Notes: generated from the sequence alone by a model not told the origin. A stretch of DNA of 64,000 nt from Arthrobotrys musiformis (GCA_036971715.1 JAVHJL010000002.1:1706501-1770500); one strand, 5' to 3'. Positions 1-12,174 are shown, numbered from the stretch's first letter. Translations and numbers: made by a program.

Positions 1-708
1 GGATGTCACCTTGCCGTACGGGATTTGCTGAACGGTTTCGTAGACGGCAACACTATATACCATGCAGCATGCTGCTTAGCGGTGAAACTCGTGCAACTGT
101 GGGAGGATGGGTCTTGGGCGTACAAAAAAGCCTCGGCTTCGTCGCTACGGGGCATCTTGAGCTTAGGTAAAGTATGTATTCCACGCCTCCTGGTATACCG
201 GTATATTTCTTAATTTTTTTTTTTTTTTTGATGCGGTATCGTTTCTGTCATGTTCTTTGCATTGGTCAACGTTACCCAACATGCTCCTGGCCGTCGATTA
301 CATAATCGACACGACAGGGAATCCCGATGTGGAAATTCCACTAAAGGCAACACAGGAACTTTGTGACCCTGAATCCGACTCTACAAGCACGAACTGGTGG
401 AAAGTGTTTTTAACTATGGACAGTATTAATGGTTGTATGGAGGAACAAAAAAATATTATTATAGCGCTATATCATTAACTATTATTCATGCAATCATACT
501 CCAAAAGTGGTGATCTATCCCCAAAGAAAAGAAAAAATATGTTCCAAACGAAGTGTGGAAATATTAAAAATGTCCCCCAAAAAAACATGCTTCCCAAGAA
601 CGCCTGTAAATGCTATCGATTTGTCGTCTCTATAAAATCCCGCCATATATAACCGTTTATGTATCCGTCGAATTGTAGGATGCAGATTGATGTTATTATC
701 GCCCGAGC
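1..708. other. Left edge, no supported gene
   Basis: A reading frame on the + strand is open from base 1 to a stop near 213, but it shows no recognisable motif and no splice context, so it is not called. The rest is AT-rich and probably contains the downstream untranslated region of the transporter that ends at 709. A 12-base motif, TGGTATACCGGT (191-202), recurs at 12069-12080. Confidence 0.4.
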
Positions 709-2797
709 TTAGTTCTTCTCAGCGTCTTCTGTCTTATCCTTCCTCTTGAACCCTTGCTCGGTGTTATGCTCTTGATCGAGACTCAAGTCCTCAGTGAAGA
801 TGGACAAGAAACCGCCAACAATCGCAAAGGCAAGGAACACAAGCCAAACGTTTTTCAAAGCGGCAGCGTAACACCAGACGAGTTTCTCTCGGAGCTCGCC
901 GGGGGCGCCAAATGGCATATGCTTGATAACTTCAACGAGGGCAGCGGCATCCTTGGCGTATTCACCAGCGACAGCCTCGAGTTCGGGGAAGCTTTCCAAT
1001 TTGGACTTGAGGAAGTTCTGGAAAGCCATACCGCCAACGGCGACACCAAAGGTTTGTCCGAAGGCACGGAGGAAAGAGAACATGGCGACGGCGTAGCTGG
1101 TATCGGCGGCTGGGGCGGAAGCTTGGATGGCCAAACCCATGGACGGGAAAAGCATACCAGTTCCCAACCCGGAAACCAAGTTAATGAAGATCCATGCGAC
1201 AGTAGAGGTATGGACGTCAAGGAGATAGAGAAGACCCTGTCAAATGTTAGTTTGTGGTTATGTTTCTTCTAGGAAGCGAGTAATCTTACCATTCCGAGGA
1301 TTGTCAAAGCCCAACCGACATAGAGTGCCCATCTAAATTTACCAGTGATGGAAGAGATGATACCAACCACGACAGAGGCTGGAGCGACAGTGAAAGTCTG
1401 TGGGAAGACCGAAACACCGGCCAAAATAGCGCGTTGGTTCTTGACAGCCAAGTAGTAGAGAGGGAGGTAGTAAAGGAGACCCCAAAGACTGTTGTGTACA
1501 TTAGTCAAATGTTATTCCTAAATGCGGGGATCATCAAAGAGGATATCACGTACATGACACCGTGCATAACGGTACCAAGGTAGCTGACGGCAGCAGTCCT
1601 TTGTTGGAAGACACTCATCCGGATGAGTGGGTCTGCGGCGACGTATATTTCATAGAAGACGAATCCAATGAGGCCGGCGGCACCAACGACGAGTGGGACA
1701 ATTGTTCTCCAAGAGCTCCATGCGTACATAGTGCCACCCCAGGTAATCGGGATCAAGAAGCTGGTGCAAGAGGCGATGAAAATAGTGCCACCCACCCAGT
1801 CGATACGTCTCAGCTTAGCAGCCATGCTGGTTGGGATGAAGTTCAATTTGAGGAAGATAGGAATCATAGCGAATCCGATCCCGCAGAAAGGAAGATTGAT
1901 CCAGAACACCCAGGTCCATGAAACCCTGGTTTCAAGTTAGATAAAGCTAGATTTTTCAAGGCGAAATGATCGAATACGTACTTCTCGGCGAAGACGCCAC
2001 CAAGGACGGGCCCAAGAACGCTACCAAGAGCCCACATAGTTGAGAGGAAACCGAAGTACTTTCCTCGCTCTCTGTAATGAATAATTAGCCATCGATAATT
2101 CGAAGTTCCGTGAAATGGTTGGAGCCATACCTAAGAGGGACCAAATCTGTGATGATAATTTCAGACACAGCGATGATACCACCGCCACCAATACCTTGGA
2201 TGGTACGACCCACAAGAATCAAGGTAAAGTTCTTTGCAACAGCGCATAGAATGGCACCGATAGTAAAGAAAACGAGGGATGTGAGGATCAATGGTTTACG
2301 GCCGAAAATATTCGAGAAAGAACCAAAGACAGGTTGGATAACAGTCGAAGCAAGCAGGAAACTTGTTCCTGTCCAGAACGCCTCCGTTGCTGAGCCCTTT
2401 AGTTCACTAGCCATGATCTGTTTCAAATAGGAGTTAGAATTCATTGCTTGAGGTATCGATCAGTTTTCGAGGGGAATATATGTACCGGCCTATGCACTCA
2501 ACGTATTAGTCCACGCCCTTAATTTAATAAAGGATTTATAATAAAAAGTTTGTATGAATATACTTACAATGCAACAGAAATGATAGTAGCGTCCAATGCA
2601 GCCGCGAGTGTGATAATCATGAGCGACGCGAAGGCCAAGAACATTCTCCAGTCCATTTTGAACTCTGGAGCCTTTGTGCTAGTGCTGCCAGTTTGAAGCG
2701 TTGACTCCCCGGATGGGCCATTTGGTTCACTTTGTTTATGGTCTGTCTTGGAATATACTTTAGAGACAGCCAACTCCTCTTCTATTGTCGTCGACAT
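709..2797 (-). CDS. MFS multidrug efflux transporter, DHA2 (14-TM) family
   Basis: Predicted plasma-membrane drug:H+ antiporter of the major facilitator superfamily; the substrate cannot be told from sequence. Seven coding exons fit: 2797-2568, 2489-2486, 2417-2131, 2071-1982, 1925-1554, 1488-1290, 1236-709, giving about 569 aa. After a polar N-terminus comes TM1 with DATIISVALP. Motif A (GSFSNIFGRKPL), motif B (LVGRTIQGIGGG) and the antiporter motif C (GSVLGPVLGGVF) follow, then WGLLYYLPLYY, which is characteristic of 14-TM DHA2 proteins. The start is the ATG at 2797; the open frame continues upstream but without an ATG. Exon 2 is only GCCG (4 nt). It supplies the last base of Leu and the whole Pro codon of the conserved ALP motif, and without it the frame closes within a few codons. 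Both flanking introns have good branch sites (ACTAAT, CTAAC). No regulator or biosynthetic cluster lies next to it. Confidence 0.88.
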
Positions 2798-5234
2798 CGT
2801 GAAGGCGTTTGTTGTGGTGAAGGCCACCAATTAAAACTATGTGGGTCCTTTCGAAGTCGGAGCTCAGTTGAGTAAACTTCGAAATGATAATCGTTTTTTG
2901 TTGAGTAGTTTCGAGGGGCAGGTTGGATTTCAACTTCTAGGTAGGGGAGAGATCTTTGATATATATATTTTGAATTCAAAAGGCTCCTAGTTGTAATGGA
3001 ATTGAAGGATGTTTTCCTTTTGAAGGGTGTGTCAATAATGTCTGCTTCTGATGTGGCCGATCGATACTGATTAGATCATAAGAACAGATCGTGGGCATTG
3101 ACTGAATATATATAAAAAGCATAGTGGTCGTTCCAAGATGGATGATCCACTGCAAAGCAAGAGGTTCAGGTATAGTGAAATTGTTTTCCCGCCCAATTCG
3201 TCGTCAGCTCCGTGGCTCCGAACTCTCCGTATGGTACCATTGTTGGGATAAGGTTATTACTAAGGCCAGTACGGACGGGAATAACGGCAGGGGGACTCCG
3301 TGAAGGCTTTCGTTATTCGAATGAGGTAACGTTATTCCGACATGTACTGAAGGCGGCTCTTAGCATTATGCCCTTGGGAGCCTTACTCGTTATCTTTCTT
3401 GGTTCGAACCCTCGTATTTTCGTATTGCCTGATCAGGAGTACATGTCCACGCTCAATATCCCTCCAGAAGACCAATCTGTTTTTTTTTTAGGAAGCGAAA
3501 ACCTAACAAAATCCTGCGCCAAAAGCAGACTAAACTTTATTGTGTAGAGGGTTGCTCCGTGGTGGCGTCCAGACCCCTGGCAACCTCTCCGGCGGGGCAA
3601 CATTTCATCCGAACGAAGCCCTCTGGACCAATCGTGTTCTCGAATGCACCAATTTCATAGACGTCGTCGGTTTGCAACGTAATCTTGAGGATTTGAGACC
3701 TACAGGGCCAAGAGCCACTCATAAGGCTGAAATAACTCGCTCTGCTTTCACACACACCAGTCAGCAATGCTCCGTGTATGATGTGTTTAGACGGAGTGTT
3801 AAATACCTGTGGGGGGTTTTTGCTAAACTGTGGACATGTTGTTTTTTGGAATCCGATCTGTCGAATCCAAGATTCGATTTTGAGATGGAAGACTGCCCGT
3901 CGGTCGGGACAATACTTGGCGCACACCCTGTACGCTTGTTTAGGCTCGCGATTCCGACGTTTCGTTTTCATTAATAAGATGAAGCTTGTTATATTTATGT
4001 GTGATGATGCACCGAGTCCGATGATGAGGCCTTCTGAGGCCCGTTTCGAGAGGTTACGAATGGTTACGCAAGTTTGCATGGTATAATGTTAACACCGGTC
4101 CTAAACCAACAGAACGATGGCGCCGAAGGATCATATCAGATATCAGATCATACTATGCATCCACCACGGAAGTCGGAAGCAAACCAAACCCGCGGGCACC
4201 GGGTCGCCAATCGCTTGGCTATTCCTTCTATTGTCCCAACTCGTATCATCTGTCGTATTTGCAATATCTGACCAACGGACCGTTTTTTCGTGTTTTCGTT
4301 TTCTTCAACATTGACGTTTTTGTCGCAGAATTGATAGGAATCTGGCATCCGACGGTGAATCTCCAAACCCTTCACCCCTTCAAGCTTCAATGCTGACCGC
4401 TATCGGCGAAGGTAGGTGAAAATGGGACATTCGGCATTAATTTTCCTAGTACAGTAGGAAGTAGTTGTACTACCGGAGGGCCTTGATTGCCATGTACTTT
4501 TCTGGGTATTCAATGGTAATACCCACTTTGAGTATGTCAGATTAGCTAATCTGCACCTCATTCATGCACTGTCGTGCCTCTCGTCTCCGGACATTCCGGA
4601 CTAGACTTCCCGACAATGCGATATCAAATCGAGCAGTTTTCAATGTTTTCATTGATTGAGAAATGTGGTTTCGAAAATTCTCTCGTATATTCTTACAAAG
4701 AAGGAAAGTATACGCATACGGGCTAGTGTACAAGTAAATACATCCCACACAAGCGTCCCTAGCAACCCAGCCCCAATTGCAATTGCAAGATATCTAGATG
4801 CAAAATTAAAAAAATTAAAAAATTAAAAAGCTTAACGGGGGGAAAAAGAAGTCGATAAAAAAGATAAGAAGAATAAACGAGTGCATACGATCAGGGAAGA
4901 CAGCCGATCAAAAAACCCCGGGTATCAACCTTTGGTTGCCTAACACACCATTAAACGCCTTGACCGAACCTTTCGGATCGTCAGTACTCAAGCTGGAAGG
5001 AAGTCTATCTATTTTACAACTAAAACGAACGACGAATTATAGGCATTCAGACCACAAAAAACGAGAACGAAAGAAAGAGAAACAATCCCAACGAAAGAAA
5101 GAAGCATCGCAGGAGCTACCCCCACAGAGTATCACGAAGCTCTGATGGCTCAGACATCGTATCTCTCGTGGATGTCGTAACCTATACGACTCTGCATCCA
5201 TTCTGGGTATCTGGCCCCTTCCAATCTTTTACCA
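2798..5234. other. Intergenic region, no supported gene
   Basis: This holds the promoter of the leftward MFS gene and the 3' flank of the leftward histidine kinase. Several unspliced frames of 60-180 codons exist on both strands (for example 3537-4079), but they overlap one another and carry no motif, so I call none. The stretch 4800-5110 is A-rich. Confidence 0.5.
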
Positions 5235-8200
5235 TCAACACCCAACCTGTCTTAGTGCACCCGTCTTGCTTGGGTCAAACCTCTCGATATCCGACAAATT
5301 GATGTTCGTCGGCCGCTTCGCATTTTCTCGCGGAGGGGTCTGCCCGCTCATCTTAATACTCTGGTAGTTATCGTCACCACTGTAACTTAACCACTTTACC
5401 AGCATCCTCTCAAGGTTAGCTGTGACCACGGGTTTGCTTAGATAGTCGCTCATTCCGGCCTCTCTGCATTTCTCCCTGTCTCCCTTGATCGCACTCGCAG
5501 TCATCGCAATTATAGGTACGTTCCTTAGCGGTTCTGGAAGCAGTCGGAGAGCTCGGGTTGCCTGACATTATCGGTAAGCCTCTTTCTCTCTCCCTCCCTC
5601 TCTCTTCAGTACGATCTTTCATTATTGATCACTTACCGAGTGCCCATCTAGCACAGGCATATGGCAGTCCATGAGCACAAGGTCCGGAAACATCTTCCCA
5701 CTCATAGTGGGGTCAGCTCGACTGTGCCGTGGCTCCTCAGGCCTCAAGAACGAGCTCGGGTTCTCCTCTTGGTCTAGCCTCTGCTGAACCTGGCGCTGAA
5801 TTGAGGCAGCGTAGTTTGCCCGTGACTTTGGTGCTGGTATGTTAATGGCGGCATCTCTTGGGAACTGGAGATTTGCCTCGATCAGGTAGTCTAACGCCTC
5901 CTGGCCGTTAGATACCGCGGATGCAGTAAAGCCGAGCTAACGAGTATCAATGGTGAGTAAACCCTTCGGCTTCGGTAGTGGTTGATTTTTAGCTTACTTT
6001 TTTGACGAGCTTAGTTGCAATCTGTTGGTTTATCAAGTTATCCTCCACGATCAGTATGTGCAACTTGGTTCTCCTTTCCATAGGAAGGATGAGCTTGGGG
6101 TCTAAAGTCGAGTGGAGATATGGCGGTATCGAAATGGAAGAAGCGGTGGAACGGGATCGGCTCCGGAAATACGGTTCGCTCAAAGATGATCCTCGAGCTG
6201 CCGGGTCGGATCTGGTTTCTGGCCGAGACGTCTCACGAAGAAGTGGCGACACCGGAGGTGTGACCAAATCACCATTCCCTAACGGATTAAGTCGAGGGCT
6301 TGCGCTCGCCTCACTTACGCTCCGTATCGAGAGACTGGTATCGTTCTGTAGTCTTTCAGGGACGCTGTCAAGGTCCGGTAGTTGTAAAGCTTCACCGGCT
6401 GATGACCTTGGTGACCGAGAGAATGGGTACCGAAACGGTATTTTCTAGCACCGAGTCAGAAATTTGTACCACATGGCATAGCTGATTGACAAATAGGTGG
6501 TCCCTTACAACAGTCGCTGTAGTTCCTTTTTGGTATACTATTCGCCCGATGTCGTCAGCAAGAGCTCCCAACGTTAGTCTAGACCAGGCCTGCCGTACCA
6601 CTTCTGAACTCAATGATACCACCCATAAGGTCAACCAACTACCGAATGTTAGCTATTGTGCGAATGTCTCAAAGATCACACGATACTGGACTTACATTCT
6701 TCGATATCGCGAGTCCAAGTCCCGACCCGCCGAACTTTCTGGCTGTCGAAGAATCTGCCTGACCGAATGGGGTAAATAGCAACTTCATGACGTCATCTTT
6801 GATCCCGATCCCGGTGTCTTCAACTTCAAATTTCACGACAATATACTTCTCAGCGCCCTTTGCTAGCTTCGGTACAAGATCGTTGGTCATGGTGTCCACA
6901 ATCAACTCCTTCTCGACTTCAACCTTCAGGCGGACATGACCATCAAGAGTAAACTTGATGCTGTTGCTGAGAAGATTGGTGAGGATTTGACGAATCCTTC
7001 CGGGGTCTCCTAAAACTTGTATATCGTACTTGATGTCGTCCGCAATTTCGGTAATGAAGTGGAGTCGCTTCTTCTCGGCGTGGATTCCCATCATTCTGAT
7101 GACATCTGACAAGACAAGGGCCAGAGAGAACTGGACCTCTTCGACATCGAGCCGACCAGACTCGACTTTTGAAAAGTCAAGGATGTCATTGATCACAGTA
7201 AGGAGGGCATTTGCAGAGCGTTGTATGTTTTCGGCATACTCTTGCTGCTCCTCAGTTAGTTCGGTATCAAGGAGGATTTCGCTCATTCCCAAGACTCCAG
7301 CAATTGGACTATCCATGCATGTCAAATTAGTTCAAGCACATCCCAAGACAATCCAAACGTTCATTTCATGATTGGTCGCGTACGTTCGTATTTCATGGCT
7401 CATGTTGGCCAAGAACTAGAAATGAACCCAAAGTGTCAATATCAATACTTAGGTTCTACCGATTTTAATCTAAGGAGCAGCTTACTTGTGATTTCAAGCG
7501 GCTCGCCTCTTTTGCGGATGTCTCCTTTGCGACAACTAAGCCAAAGGTGAGCTATAGGAACTTGGTATATGTGAGGAGTTCCGGGGTATACGTACGCCGA
7601 GCATTCTCTTTTGCTTGTTTCGCGAATTTGTCTTCAAACTCCTCTTGCATTTGTGTAACGTCCCTTAGCCAGATAAGGCCGGCAACCCAATCTCCATTAT
7701 CATTGAGGATGCCTTCACCAGCGACGTCAAAGACCTTTCGGTGTCCATGCTTATTTACTAGTCCGACCTATTTTTCGCCAGAGTGTTAGACAATAATCTG
7801 GTACTATATTGTGAGTAGCTGGTGGCATCTAGTTAATTACCTTTTGGGACAAGAGAGGTTTCTGCGAACGACATAGTCTCTGGGGATATTTTAAATTTTG
7901 GTTAGTTGGTATTCTCTAGTATTGCTGACGCAAGAACATTGACTTACCACAAGCGGATATTGTTCTAGATCAAGCTCTCCTTTGAATTCTGGATCGTATA
8001 CTTTAAATTTGGATGTCCAGTGGTGATCCATAAAACCAACTGTCTTACAGTTAGTCGATTGTCCAAAGTATGAGGTTGGGACGCACTCACCGTCACCAGA
8101 TGCTGGAATATCGACAGCCGCCCAAAATAGGCCTGTCTTGTTGGCGAAAGTGCACGATCCGTCTAGCCAAGTTGCAAATACTGGAACTGCCATAGTGTCC

Positions 8201-9214
8201 AGCTTTGGTTTTGGGGTACAGTCAGCAACAGTTTCCTGGAACTTTGAATCTGTGTACTTACCACTGCATTTTTCATTATGGCCATTTTCTGGAGGACGGT
8301 TAGCTGGTTCTCGCCGGAAGGATCGATTTGCATTGAGAGAAGGTCTATGTTGAGATCGATAAGTCCGGAGCAGTCGTTTTCGACAATATTTCGTTTGACC
8401 CAGGCTCCGGACGACGCTGGTAACTTTGAGGATCGATGGGCTACCAATCCTGAGGCAGTATAGTCGACGGGTCCAACATTAACGAAAGTAAGGAGATAGT
8501 AGTAGAGGTTACCGGTATCAAAGGAGGTAATAATGCATTTGCCCTCATAACGAGCATTTCCGGAAGGGGAGTTTGCTGAAGTGTATACGGTGCTCCCGCG
8601 GAGGAATTGAGAGTTGTTTTGATCCGATCCCAACTCGAACTTGACCTGAGGGAGAGAAAATACGACATCCACTGAAGCATCTTTAATCCGACCGACCTCT
8701 TCGGTTCTATTAGCTTCCTCGAGGATGATTCGATGGTCGTTCTTTATTGTTGGTTGGTCTTTTTCTGGTAGGTTTTCTTGTGGAAATAATTTGTTCCTAG
8801 TTGCTGGACGGAGTGCATCCAGTAGTCTAGGTATACGCAGAACCTCGATGAGTTGCTTGAAAAATAAAATGGGAAGAAATGGCTCTGGCGTGGTTGTTTT
8901 TTAACTTACCTCGTCCAGCTGAATTCGATAAAGACGGCCGAGCCCTCATGTATTAGGCCAATACCCATGTCCGAAAGGCTGTATCCTTTTACCATGTCCG
9001 AAGTAACGAGAGGAACTTGGGAGAATAGATCTGATTCCTTCTCTGAGTGGGTTCGGACGGCATGGAAGAGTCTTTCCATAGAATAGTTACAAAACTCGAT
9101 TTGCTTGGTACTTCCGGATACGATGAGTACTGGGCTGGGACTATGCTGCAGAGCAGCATAATATAAAGAGTCCGGCGTCACAGACGCATGGCTTGCATCT
9201 GACGACGGTGCCAT
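5235..9214 (-). CDS. PAS-containing hybrid sensor histidine kinase
   Basis: Predicted phosphorelay sensor that autophosphorylates on His and passes phosphate to its own receiver Asp, then to an HPt protein upstream of the HOG-type or Skn7 branches. Fourteen exons fit: 9214-8910, 8826-8262, 8202-8091, 8039-7948, 7879-7841, 7767-7596, 7535-7486, 7415-7384, 7308-6696, 6638-6599, 6537-6509, 6444-5998, 5936-5637, 5561-5235 (about 1,040 aa). There is a PAS-like N-terminus, and a second PAS region ends in GLIWLRDVT. The H-box FLANMSHEIRTPIAGV (His about 452) is split by an intron inside Thr. The N-box is LTNLLSNSIKFT, the G1 box DTGIGI and the G2 box GGSGLGLAISKN. The receiver has ILIVEDN, the acceptor Asp in LVLMDCHMP (about 922), MTASA and SKPV, so all catalytic residues are present. 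A roughly 60-residue insertion sits before the acceptor Asp. No transmembrane segment is evident, suggesting a cytosolic sensor. The start is uncertain: 9214 is the first in-frame ATG, but an upstream spliced exon is possible. The fungal HHK subgroup was not assigned. Confidence 0.88.
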
Positions 9215-10515
9215 GCGGTCTAGGTCAGGTACATCACCAATCAAGTGTGGACCCCTGCGTTCCCGAACAACTTGAAAGGTTGAGTGTATAAGAGACGACT
9301 TGCGGGAGTTTGGCAGTCCAGCCAATCCATAAGATTAGAAAAGAAAGTGTAAAGGCCCACCAAACGACGGTTAAAAAGCGTAGATGAAGAAAAGTTGGAA
9401 GTTCGTTGGGTCTAGTTGGATTGTATACGTAAGGAAAGTGTAAGAAATATGAAAAAAGACGACAAGGACCCTGGAATCGGCGGGACCGGCAGGCCTCAGA
9501 TCTAGCAGGCAGCTGATTATGCAAATTGAAATGATCGGATCGCGCTAAGGGTAGGAATGTGCTAGATATTCATGCAAAATACAGAGCACTTCGATACTTC
9601 CAGGACAAATTCTAATAATTCCCATGCAAAAATCCCGGATGGGCAAGGCACAAAGTAGACAGCAGTGTATAAGTATATTGTACACAAAGTTCCCCTCTCC
9701 CCGCCTTCTCTCTTCGATATTTCAGCCAAAAGCAGGATAAGTTCAAGTTCAAGTTCAAGTTCAAGGCAAAAGGATAGTTCCTTGCTTCGCGATAGAGTTT
9801 TGGAGCTATGACGAAATGCTGCTCACAAGCTTTCCCCCGATTTCGTGTTGCGCTGGATCGCCGGCTAGAACTCCAACACGGTTCGTGCCACGTGCCGAGC
9901 CTGGGAGGTTGCCCACCGGAACGATATATTGGAAGCGAGGGATGGCACACGACCAGAATTCTGTCTGTGAATATTGGTGGAAATTGGTGCAATATTTGCC
10001 TTGGAACATTGATTTTGGTTGAACTTTCAGTATGAACGTTCTCTGTCTCAGGCTTGTTATTCTGGCTATTAATAGAATATTGACTCTGGATAAGCTTTTG
10101 GAGTCTCAAATATCAGGTACAATGGCTATGGCGGGTCTCTGCTCGGAGGTTAGGAGAGATACTGGGCTGCCCGCACTGCTGGCCTGCATGGTAGGTGTGT
10201 TAATTTGTGGCCTTAATAGTGTTTGCGACGGTCGTAAGGCCTGGTTGTAAGAGAGTCAATTTTCATAGTTAGTTGCATTTGACATACTTTCGTTATTCAT
10301 ATAATATTATTTTTAGAAAGGAAATTCGTAGTTCGGGGTCTCGATTGAGCTGTGCTTGCGCTCGCGCTTGTAGTTGCGATTGTGTGCTTGAGGCTCCTGT
10401 GGATTTCGAGGCTCGCTGAGTCGTATGCATTGAGAATCGAGCCCAGTTACGGATCCGACGAAAGGACCATTAGAAGGAAAACGACCAAAAGAAACTGTTA
10501 CTTGTGGTTAATTCT
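9215..10515. other. Upstream region of the histidine kinase gene
   Basis: Probable promoter and 5' leader of the leftward kinase gene, plus the 3' flank of the DUF202 gene. The frame of the first kinase exon stays open to 9337 without an ATG, so an additional 5' exon may lie here. It contains a perfect hexanucleotide tandem repeat at 9739-9762. Other open frames here overlap each other and have no family features. Confidence 0.5.
9739..9762. repeat. Tandem hexanucleotide repeat (AAGTTC)x4
   Basis: Four perfect copies of AAGTTC are followed by a partial AAG. It is a microsatellite in non-coding DNA about 0.5 kb upstream of the histidine-kinase start. No function is inferred. Confidence 0.95.
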
Positions 10516-11568
10516 TTAATTCATCACCAGTCCACTGCCATGCTCTGCATAGAGCGACGGTATGGTAGGGGTGCCTAGACTTACTCCGAGCACGAATACA
10601 GCCAGTCCAATTATTGGCCAGCCACCAGAGACAGCAAGCCCTTCGATAAGTGCCTTTTGCCCAAAATAAAATCTAAAAACTCCCAGAGAGATTGTCACGA
10701 GGGCGATTCCCACCGTGACAGCGGACAGTGTCCGGGAGGTGTCGTGGATTGACGGCATTGTGGAAGGTGATCCTCGGGCAACTAACCCGGCCTTGATAAC
10801 TGCTTCCTCGTTCTTGTGGACAATAACAGATATCTGCGCCAACAAAACGCCTGTCATTGCGAATGCACCACTGGTGCGCAGCCATCCGAGGAAAGTCCGT
10901 TCAAGTGCTGCCGAAAGAAAACTCTGTGTTAGTACAAAACTTTTCGATATGATAATTTTTTTTAGCAAAAGCTTAATTTGGGGGACAAAAAACCCCACAG
11001 TAACAGGATAGGGCCGACCATGGACCAGTATGTTGGTATCGAGGGCATCTTCGAAAAATATTCCCCAGTAGGAAGTGTAGTTCCATAGGACAATGAACAT
11101 GTGTGGTACTATTAGCTTACCCAGATGATCTCGAACCCCATGCCAGGGTACCTCCCGACTGAAGCGGTTCTCCCCTAGACCTAGAGACCAACTTTTGGGA
11201 GCCTTTTGCTCTGTGTGTGAATCCCGGACAGATTTTGGTCTTTCCTTTCCGTGTGGATCGGGCAAATTGCCATATATTCTATTAATCCCAGAGCTTGTAC
11301 TTGGGCTTGCGTACCCGTAGGGAGTACCGGATCCACTGCTCCCTTCGCACCCATTTCCCAGGCTAAACTGAGAAGCTTGAATGCTTGTGTAACCGCTGAA
11401 TCCAGGGTCAGACCTGTCGTGGCCTGAGTCTGGCCCGGTCGTTTGGTCGAAAGGGGGAATTTGGCGTAGTTCGAGAATGTCGCCATCTCTGTCGCTTCTC
11501 ATTTGCTGCACGTCATGCATGGTTGTCGCCCCCAACGCCCGGGTTTTGTCGCCCGACCAATTGGACAT
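10516..11568 (-). CDS. DUF202-domain (YidH-like) membrane protein
   Basis: Small membrane protein with a C-terminal DUF202 domain, a family without a firmly established biochemical role that also occurs at the membrane end of fungal Vtc proteins. The genomic frame is open across the whole gene (350 codons), but the family signature RDHLANERTFLAWLRTS shows that 11120-10908 is an intron. Joining 11568-11121 to 10907-10516 gives RDHLALERTFLGWLRTS and a protein of about 279 aa. The intron starts GTAAGC, carries an ACTAAC branch site and ends CGGCAG. The N-terminal 140 residues are Ser/Gly/Pro-rich and probably disordered. Three hydrophobic segments follow (TSGAFAMTGVLLA, VTVGIALVTISLGVF, WPIIGLAVFVLGVSLG). 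The intron is 213 nt, in frame and stop-free, so its retention would add 71 residues in front of the domain. The start ATG at 11568 is the first in the frame. Confidence 0.8.
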   Translation of the reverse strand: MSNWSGDKTRALGATTMHDVQQMRSDRDGDILELRQIPPFDQTTGPDSGHDRSDPGFSGYTSIQASQFSLGNGCEGSSGSGTPYGYASPSTSSGINRIYGNLPDPHGKERPKSVRDSHTEQKAPKSWSLGLGENRFSREVPWHGVRDHLGKLIVPHMFIVLWNYTSYWGIFFEDALDTNILVHGRPYPVTVGFFVPQIKLLLKKIIISKSFVLTQSFLSAALERTFLGWLRTSGAFAMTGVLLAQISVIVHKNEEAVIKAGLVARGSPSTMPSIHDTSRTLSAVTVGIALVTISLGVFRFYFGQKALIEGLAVSGGWPIIGLAVFVLGVSLGTPTIPSLYAEHGSGLVMN

Positions 11569-12069
11569 CTGAATTTACTTGAAAACCTGAAGATTTAGTG
11601 AAATACGTTCGGGCAGCAGTTTGCCGGTGTATATCTGGGGGTTGCGAGGCCGTTTGGTAGCGATTTGAGCCCGTACTGCTAGTATCTGTGCGATTGACGT
11701 TGGCAGTTGTGTGCCGAACTTGTGCATTGTGTGAAGAGTTCTCGATGTCATTGGCTACATCCTAGTGCCCCGATAACATTCCGCCACCCGAGCGCGAGGT
11801 ACTGATAAGATCTTGATATCTTTTCACCGGCATCACATCGAATAATTATCTTGGGCAGCCATTTTTTAAGCCCCCGAGCAAGAATTGGAAGACTAGGTAT
11901 TTTACGGCACCGCTCGTTAAGTCGATTTCGCATTTGTTGTATTCTGTCGACGCGCTATTCCAGCCGGACTCAACATATACAGGTGAGAGCGCGAGGTCAG
12001 ACTAGCCCTAGCCTGTCATCGGCGTGGCAGTTTCCATGGCCTCGTACCTAGCGTAAAAGGGCGTCCTCT

Positions 12070-12174
12070 GGTATACCGGTCTCGGCCTATCGGGCAAAAA
12101 AAATTATACCATCGGCCTGGTCCCAGGTTTATCCCCTGCACAAAAGCAGACACGGGCCGAGACCTCGGTATGCC
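12070..12174. repeat. Imperfect inverted repeat, possible small MITE or hairpin
   Basis: The left arm at 12070-12087 reads GGTATACC then GGTCTCGGCC. The right arm at 12155-12174 reads GGCCGAGACC, then TC, then GGTATGCC. The arms are reverse complements except for one mismatch and a 2-nt insertion, with a 67-nt A-rich spacer. The size resembles a small MITE footprint, but no clear target-site duplication was seen. Confidence 0.6.

Noticed and set aside
1..213. Frame open from the left edge, possible 3' end of a gene
   Set aside because: No motif, no splice context and only about 70 codons; it cannot be told from chance.
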